Of a stretch of DNA of 64,000 bases, positions 59,230 through 64,000 are shown in pieces. The stretch is taken from assembly GCA_016845305.1 (NCBI GenBank), contig JAERSW010000039.1, positions 43,922-107,921 of the forward strand, in the 5' to 3' direction. Origin of the DNA: Acidimicrobiales bacterium (lineage in GTDB: Bacteria > Actinomycetota > Acidimicrobiia > Acidimicrobiales > MedAcidi-G1). Within the stretch, counting starts at the first letter, position 1. Each line of letters starts with the position of its first letter. The notes below the pieces were generated by a model, which did not search any database, had not been told where the DNA came from, and worked only from the letters and a program-made list of their open reading frames with translations. The position numbers were made by a program, and so were the translations under genes.

Positions 59230-59835
59230 TCAGGTTCCTTCGGGGAAGTTGCCCACCACGTCACCGTCGAGGGACACGCCCAGACCGGTGAGCAGGCGGA
59301 CGACGTAGGCGAAGTAGCCGACGACGGCGTTGACCTCGAGCACCACCTCGTCGTCGACGCCGTGCTCCCGCATGGCCTCGACCGCATCGACGGTCACCTC
59401 GCCGGGCGCCAGGGTCAGCACCTCGGCGTAGCGGAGCATGGCCAGCTCGGCGCCGTCGAAGGCCGCGGCGGGGTCACGGTCGCGGAGGGCCCGTTCGACG
59501 GCGTCGGCCCGGGCGTCGTCGCCGATCAGGTGGCGGGCGTTGGCCCCGTGGTGGGCCACGGCGTAGTCGCAGCCGTCGAGCATCGCCACGTACGTGGCCA
59601 GCACCTCGGCCAACCAGGGTGGCAGCCGCCTGGCGTCACCGTGGAGGACGGTGCGGTAGAGCTCGGTGTGGGCCCGCATCAGGTCGGGTCGCAGCGAGTG
59701 GACCCGCATCACGTTGTCGACCGTCCCGGACGGCGACCGGGCGTCGTCCAGCGCCTCGAGCAGGTCGGCCGTCGCCTCGTCGTCGTCCAGCATCCGCACC
59801 CAGGCCCGCCCGGGATCCGACGCCACGACGCTCAC
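59230..59835 (-). CDS. AhpD/carboxymuconolactone-decarboxylase-like protein
   Basis: 201 residues. LATYVAMLDGCDYAVAHHGA gives the AhpD helix, but the usual CxxC is reduced to one Cys (CDYA in place of CDYC), so peroxidase cycling is doubtful. GTG start in a GTGA overlap with the PTER-like stop. Confidence 0.75.
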   Translation of the reverse strand: MSVVASDPGRAWVRMLDDDEATADLLEALDDARSPSGTVDNVMRVHSLRPDLMRAHTELYRTVLHGDARRLPPWLAEVLATYVAMLDGCDYAVAHHGANARHLIGDDARADAVERALRDRDPAAAFDGAELAMLRYAEVLTLAPGEVTVDAVEAMREHGVDDEVVLEVNAVVGYFAYVVRLLTGLGVSLDGDVVGNFPEGT

Positions 59836-60893
59836 CGTCCTTCAGTGAAGGCGAACAGTCGGGCCGGGTTGTCGACCACGAGGGTCCTCACGTCAGCCTC
59901 GGACAGGCCCCGGGCCAGCAGCCGGGGCAGCACGTTGGTCACCAGGTGGTCGTAGCCGAGGCCGCCGTAGGCGTGCAGCCGGTGCTTGGTCGCGATGTCG
60001 TGCGACAGCAGCACCTGCTCTGCGAGCCCCTGTTCGAAGTGCCAGAGCACGACGTCCATGCGCTCGGCGTCCGATGGCATGTCGACCGCCGGGTTCGGCG
60101 GGTACCACGAGCTCTCGTTGCCGAACAGGTCGTACTCGAGGTAGCAGCCCGTCGCCGCCAGGTCGGCCAGCCAGGCCCGGTCGGTGCAGGTCCGGTCGAT
60201 GTGGCAGATGGTGAGGCGGTCCAGGTCGCCGCCCTCCTCGTCGACGATCCCGGCGATCTCGACGGGCGACATCGGGTCCCGGCCCGAGTGGACCATGAGC
60301 GGCGCCCCGGTCTCCACCTGGGCGGCCACCGCGGCACGGAGGCTCTTCTGTTCGTTGGGCAGCCACGGCCACGTGCACCCGATCTCGCCGATCACACCCG
60401 CCCGGATGCCGGTGTCGCCGATCCCGTGGCGGACGTCGGCCACGATCTCGGCCGCCAGGTCGTCCACCGACCGCTCGTCCATGTCGTCGGGATGCGTGCC
60501 GCCCAGGTAGTACCCGGCGCCGAGGATGACGTGGGCGCCGGTCGCCTCGGCGATGCGGGCCACCGGCAGCGGATCGCGGCCCAGGCCCAGGTTGGTGGGG
60601 TCCACGATGGTCCGGCCGCCGGCCGCCAGGAAGCGCCCCAACTCGGCGACGGCGATCTCCTCGGAGTCCAGGTTGATGTTGTGGCGGTTCGACGTCCAGT
60701 GGTAGGCCACCCAGCCGCGGTTGGCCAGGGTGATCTCCTCATCGGCCAGGTGCTGATCGCCCCGGTCAGCCGGGTCCACGTACATGAACGACCCGTCGAA
60801 CAGGAGGTGGTCGTGGGCGAGCGTGATCCCCAGCTCGGCGGCGTCCACCGCCCCGAGCACCGTCTGGGCCTGGCCCGGAGCGGCGGCCTCCAC
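59832..60893 (-). CDS. PTER-like binuclear metallohydrolase
   Basis: 353 residues, amidohydrolase superfamily TIM barrel. Ligands: His27 and His29 (LAHDHLLF), bridging Glu170 (GVIGEIGCTWPW, Glu in place of carboxylated Lys as in PTER), His202 (MVHSGRD), His231 (ICHIDRT) and Asp299 (LLSHDIATK). Human PTER is reported to hydrolyse N-acetyltaurine; bacterial relatives include lactonases. The GTG at 60893 gives the normal length. Confidence 0.85.
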   Translation of the reverse strand: MEAAAPGQAQTVLGAVDAAELGITLAHDHLLFDGSFMYVDPADRGDQHLADEEITLANRGWVAYHWTSNRHNINLDSEEIAVAELGRFLAAGGRTIVDPTNLGLGRDPLPVARIAEATGAHVILGAGYYLGGTHPDDMDERSVDDLAAEIVADVRHGIGDTGIRAGVIGEIGCTWPWLPNEQKSLRAAVAAQVETGAPLMVHSGRDPMSPVEIAGIVDEEGGDLDRLTICHIDRTCTDRAWLADLAATGCYLEYDLFGNESSWYPPNPAVDMPSDAERMDVVLWHFEQGLAEQVLLSHDIATKHRLHAYGGLGYDHLVTNVLPRLLARGLSEADVRTLVVDNPARLFAFTEGR

Positions 60894-60919
60894 TCCCCGA
60901 CCGCCCGCCGGCTCCGCGC

Positions 60920-61312
60920 TCAGGACAGGACCGCCCGGGCGCTGATCTCCACCAGCAGGCCCTCGAAGGCCAGGGAGACCCCGCCGACCACCGTCCCGCT
61001 GGGCCCCGGGTCGTCGAAGAACTCGGCCCGGGCCTGGCCGGCGGCCGGTCGGTAGCGGATGTCGGTGAGGAAGATGTCGAGCGACACCACGTCGGCCATC
61101 GTGCCCCCGGCGGCCGTCACGTAGGACTGGATGTGGCGGAGGCACTGGCGGCACTGCTCCAGCGGGTCGTTCGGACCGACCAGCTCTCCGTGGTCGAGGG
61201 CGATCTGGCCGGAGATGAACAGCAGGTCGCCCCGGCGGATGCACTGCGACGCGGCCCGCGGGTCGGCGGGTTCGGCCACGTTGGGGATCGAGATGCGTTC
61301 GTTGGCGGTCAT
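60920..61312 (-). CDS. RidA/YjgF-family protein
   Basis: 130 residues. SQCIRRGDLLFISGQIALDH, CLRHIQSYVTAAGGTMADVV and the end TVVGGVSLAFEGLLVEISAR fit the family. The Arg of the usual PARxxV motif (imine deaminase) is replaced: here PSGTVV. So it is probably a Rid4-7-type protein rather than a canonical enamine deaminase. ATGA overlap with the Rieske gene. Confidence 0.84.
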   Translation of the reverse strand: MTANERISIPNVAEPADPRAASQCIRRGDLLFISGQIALDHGELVGPNDPLEQCRQCLRHIQSYVTAAGGTMADVVSLDIFLTDIRYRPAAGQARAEFFDDPGPSGTVVGGVSLAFEGLLVEISARAVLS

Positions 61313-62544
61313 GCGGTCACCCCGTTCCCCGTCGCCCCGTTCCCCGGCGCCCCGTTCTGAGGCACCCCGGCGTCGACCGGGCCGAGGACGTGGTCGAGGA
61401 CGTAGTTGGAGAACTCGTGCACGGTGCGCTCCTCGGACGGCGAGTACCGCACCATCTCGGTCATCCGGCCCCGCAACCCCCGGTGGACCACCTCGCAGAT
61501 GCCCTTGTCCTCGGCCAGGAACATGTCCATCGACGTGTAGTACCGCTCCTCGGCCTCGGCCTCGAACTCGGGCAGGTCGATGGTCGACTGCGGGAAGCAG
61601 CACCACGTCGTGATGCGCGTCCACTCCGGCCCCTCCGGGAAGTACTGGTGGAACGAGAACCGGTCCGGCGGCGAGTTCAGCAGCAGGTGCGGGTAGTGGA
61701 TGATGAAGTGGGTGTGCTCGTTGTCGAACTCCGACAGGCCGTCCACGAACGGGAGGGTCGGGTTGCGGGGCACGTAGAGCCCGTTCTCGTTGGCGGTGCT
61801 GTTGATGGCGTAGACCATCGGCTCGCCGTCCGGGTAGAACTCGGTGCGCACGGCCCCCGGGTAGAAGGTGTCGAGCGACTCCCGGTGCACCGTGCGGACG
61901 TGGTAGCCCTCCCGGGAGTTCTCCACCCAGATCTTCCAGTTGGCCTGGAAGCGGTTCTCCCACTTGCGGGTGACCTTCATCTCCTCCATCCGGTACGGCG
62001 CCATCCGCTCGACGAGGCCGCCGAGGGACTCCAGCAGCGGGATGGCGTCCGGGTCGAAGTTGATGAACACGAACCCGGCCCACGTCTCGGCGCGCACGCT
62101 GGGGAGCGGATGGTCGGCCTTGTCGAAGTCGCGGGCGTCGTTCATGGCCGGCGTGGCCACCAGGTCGCCCTGGAGCGAGTACACCCAGGCGTGGTACGGG
62201 CAGGTGATGCGCTTGCAGTTGCCCCGGCCGGAGAGCACCTCGGCGCCCCGGTGGCGGCACGACGCCGACAGGGCCCGGATGACGCCGTCGTCGTCGCGCA
62301 GGATCACCAGGGGCTCGTCGACGATGTCGACGCGTACGTAGTCGCCGGGATTCGGGATCTCCTCCTCGCGGGTGGCGACCAGCCACTCCTTCCGGAAGAT
62401 GGTCTCGACCTCGCGCTCGTACCACTCCTGGGAGAAGTACACCTCGGGGGGCAGGGGCACCGCCTCCTCGATCGGCGCACGGGTGCCGGCGTAGCGCTCC
62501 GGATCGAAGATCGATCCGCTCGACGTCGTCGCTGCGTGGGCCAC
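61309..62544 (-). CDS. Rieske non-heme iron oxygenase, alpha subunit
   Basis: 411 residues. Rieske site C96-x-H98 and C115-x2-H118 (CRHRGAEV, CPYHAW); mononuclear iron WKIWVENSREGYHVRTVH with His215 and His220. The bridging acid next to YH is Glu212, as in carnitine/betaine oxygenases (CntA, GbcA), whereas aromatic dioxygenases have Asp. GGGGGAGG 7 nt before the GTG. A reductase is not adjacent. C-terminal tail has three 15-nt repeat units (61321-61365). Confidence 0.87.
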   Translation of the reverse strand: MAHAATTSSGSIFDPERYAGTRAPIEEAVPLPPEVYFSQEWYEREVETIFRKEWLVATREEEIPNPGDYVRVDIVDEPLVILRDDDGVIRALSASCRHRGAEVLSGRGNCKRITCPYHAWVYSLQGDLVATPAMNDARDFDKADHPLPSVRAETWAGFVFINFDPDAIPLLESLGGLVERMAPYRMEEMKVTRKWENRFQANWKIWVENSREGYHVRTVHRESLDTFYPGAVRTEFYPDGEPMVYAINSTANENGLYVPRNPTLPFVDGLSEFDNEHTHFIIHYPHLLLNSPPDRFSFHQYFPEGPEWTRITTWCCFPQSTIDLPEFEAEAEERYYTSMDMFLAEDKGICEVVHRGLRGRMTEMVRYSPSEERTVHEFSNYVLDHVLGPVDAGVPQNGAPGNGATGNGVTA

Positions 62545-62635
62545 CGCGACACCTCCCCCAGATTCTCGTTCCGGCCTTCCCGAACGACCGCGAAACGTAG
62601 CACCGGCCGCCGGGTCTACAGTCCCGCGACGCACT

Positions 62636-62668
62636 CCAGTCCAACGACACACCAGTCCAGCGACACAC
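62636..62668. repeat. Tandem 16-bp repeat in divergent control region
   Basis: CCAGTCCAACGACACA and CCAGTCCAGCGACACA in the 158-nt region between the Rieske and M24 starts. A TACAGT box (62617-62622) lies just upstream on the plus strand. Could be an operator for the cluster. Confidence 0.6.
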
Positions 62669-62702
62669 CCCCGGCTGCGGCCCCGGAAGAGAGGCGGTCC
62701 TG

Positions 62703-63914
62703 ATGGTCGAGGCCCTGCCCGACGCGACGGTTCACCGGATGCGGCACCACCGCAAGGACCGGCTGCTCCGGATGATGCAGGAACTCGATGTCCCGACCCT
62801 GCTCGTCTACGACCCGGTCAGCATCCGCTACGCCACCGATTCGCGGAACGTGCAGGTCTACGCCCTCAACCACGAGTGCCGCTACCTGTTCATGGCCGCC
62901 GACGGCACCACCGAACTGTTCGACTGGGTCGCCGGCCACGGGGCCTACCACGGTCACCTCGACACGATCGACGTGGTGCACGTCGCCCGACCGGTCGGCT
63001 TCATGAGCGACGGTGCCGACAACTTCGACGCCTCGCTGCGCGCGTGGGCCGACCAGATCGAGTCGCTCGTCCGCCGCACGTCGCCCGACGACCTCCGGGT
63101 CGGCATCGACCGTCTCAGCCACTTCCAGGCGGTGGAGCTCGAGCGCCGCGGCATCCGCGTCATCGACGGCCACCCGCCGATCTACCGGGCCCGGGCCGTC
63201 AAGGGTCCCGAGGAACTCGAAGCCCAGCGCCTCTCGGCGAAGGCCTGCCATGACGGGTTCGAGCGCATGTTCGCGGCGACGAAGCCGGGCGTCACCGAGT
63301 CCGACATCTGGGCCCACCTCCACGCCGCCAACATCGAGTGGGAGGGCGAGTGGATCAACGCCCGCTACCTCCTGTCCGGCGAGAAGACCAACCCGTGGGC
63401 CCAGGAGACCGGCCTCCGGGTCATCCGACAGGGCGACATCATCGGCTGCGACTCCGACCTGATCGGCCCGTACGGCTACGCCCACGACATCTCCCGCACG
63501 TGGATGGCCGACGGCACGCCCGACGACCGCCAGCGTCGCCTCTATGCCGCCTGCTTCGAGCACGTGCACCGCAACATGGACCTGCTGGAGCCCGGCCTGT
63601 CGTTCCTCGAGCTCACGGAGAAGGGCTTCTGCTACCCGGCGGAACTGGCCGAGCAGAACTTCACCACGATCTTCCACGGCCTCGGGCTCGAGAACGAGTG
63701 GCCGATCATCATGTCGCCCGACAAGCTCGACGTCCCCGGTGCGTACGGAGGCGGGTACGACGGGGTCCTCGAGGTCGGCATGACCCTGTGCATCGAGAGC
63801 TACGCGGGCGAGACCGGCGGCCCCGACGGCGTCAAGCTCGAGGAGATGGTGCTGATCACCGAGACCGGCGCGGTCCCCCTGGGCCTCACCGCCTACGAGG
63901 AGGACTGGCTCTAG
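62703..63914 (+). CDS. M24-family protein resembling DMSP lyase DddP
   Basis: 403 residues, pita-bread fold. By memory it follows DddP closely: DPVSIRYATDSRNVQVY, EGEWINARYLLSGEKTNPW, Asp250, Asp252 and Asp262 (GCDSDLIGPYGYAHDISRTW), His325 (HGLGLENEW), Glu365 and Glu380 as iron ligands. The DddP catalytic-base Asp after GLGL is Asn331 here, so lyase activity is doubtful. A good AGAGAGG lies before the ATG. Divergent from the Rieske operon. Ectoine hydrolase or Xaa-Pro-type peptidases are alternatives. Confidence 0.8.
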   Translation: MVEALPDATVHRMRHHRKDRLLRMMQELDVPTLLVYDPVSIRYATDSRNVQVYALNHECRYLFMAADGTTELFDWVAGHGAYHGHLDTIDVVHVARPVGFMSDGADNFDASLRAWADQIESLVRRTSPDDLRVGIDRLSHFQAVELERRGIRVIDGHPPIYRARAVKGPEELEAQRLSAKACHDGFERMFAATKPGVTESDIWAHLHAANIEWEGEWINARYLLSGEKTNPWAQETGLRVIRQGDIIGCDSDLIGPYGYAHDISRTWMADGTPDDRQRRLYAACFEHVHRNMDLLEPGLSFLELTEKGFCYPAELAEQNFTTIFHGLGLENEWPIIMSPDKLDVPGAYGGGYDGVLEVGMTLCIESYAGETGGPDGVKLEEMVLITETGAVPLGLTAYEEDWL

Positions 63915-63957
63915 CCGGACGACGGGGACGGGGAAGCCCTGCCTGCAGGACACCGGG

Positions 63958-64000
63958 TGGGCGCGGAGGGACTCGAACCCCCGACCCCCTCCTTGTAAGG
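63958..64000 (-). tRNA. tRNA-Val (anticodon UAC), 5' part outside window
   Basis: Reverse strand gives an anticodon arm with CTTACAAG, variable loop, T-arm GGGGGTTCGAGTCCCTC, acceptor CGCGCCC and discriminator A. Encoded 3' end is followed by CCC, so CCA is not genomically complete. Only the 3' 43 nt are present. Confidence 0.9.

Noticed and set aside
63958..64000. tRNA-Val as the prophage attachment gene
   Set aside because: It is 23 kb from the prophage and no tRNA fragment is present at either phage end.

Overview
High-GC actinobacterial chromosome. The window carries an MtrA/MtrB/LpqB-like operon, a PimB-like mannosyltransferase, WhiB regulators, a PPOX-family flavoenzyme, Thr-rich lipoprotein linkers and GTG/leaderless starts. 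I read it as probably class Acidimicrobiia or a close relative; the class is inferred from gene style, not proven.

Layout. 1-21.1 kb is ordinary chromosome: dinB (cut by the left edge), a Nudix hydrolase, an inositol-phosphatase-like gene, the two-component operon with its lipoprotein, a SRPBCC/glycosyltransferase/queG block, a DnaQ-exonuclease/GIY-YIG fusion behind a perfect LexA box, a TAP-like hydrolase, trpD, whiB, the RNase P RNA gene rnpB, an EamA transporter, a pentapeptide-repeat protein, metY and several small genes. 21.2-40.9 kb is a compact (~19.7 kb) temperate siphovirus-type prophage inserted between two divergent host genes. Integrase points inward at the left end; every other phage gene is on the minus strand. 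Its order from right to left is: early/DNA genes (annealing-like protein, wHTH, VRR-NUC nuclease, secreted lysozyme-fold protein, replication-initiator-like gene with an internal iteron array, WhiB with extra Cys modules, HNH), terminases, portal, protease, capsid, connectors, tail, tape measure, endolysin, holin.

41.1-45.8 kb is a four-gene 2-oxoacid dehydrogenase operon (E1a, E1b, E2, E3) behind three phased direct repeats. 45.9-50.6 kb is a BMP-type ABC importer, divergent from a MalY-like lyase and a clear creatinase (50.7-53.2 kb). 53.3-57.5 kb holds surface lipoproteins, a NYN protein and a serine hydrolase. 57.5-63.9 kb is a putative catabolic cluster: Rieske oxygenase, RidA-like, PTER-like metallohydrolase, AhpD-like and TPR genes are co-directional, facing away from an M24 gene that resembles the DMSP lyase DddP. 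The window ends inside a tRNA-Val gene.

The most interesting signals are: a 21-bp-phased palindromic iteron array inside the phage replication gene; the phage WhiB with Cys pairs on both sides; the Rieske/RidA/PTER/DddP-like cluster; creatinase beside a BMP importer; a LexA box inside the promoter of the DnaQ-GIY-YIG gene; six TANNNT leaderless promoters; and a recurring habit of 13-16 bp tandem duplications at gene ends. All family assignments come from reading motifs by eye; no database search was possible.
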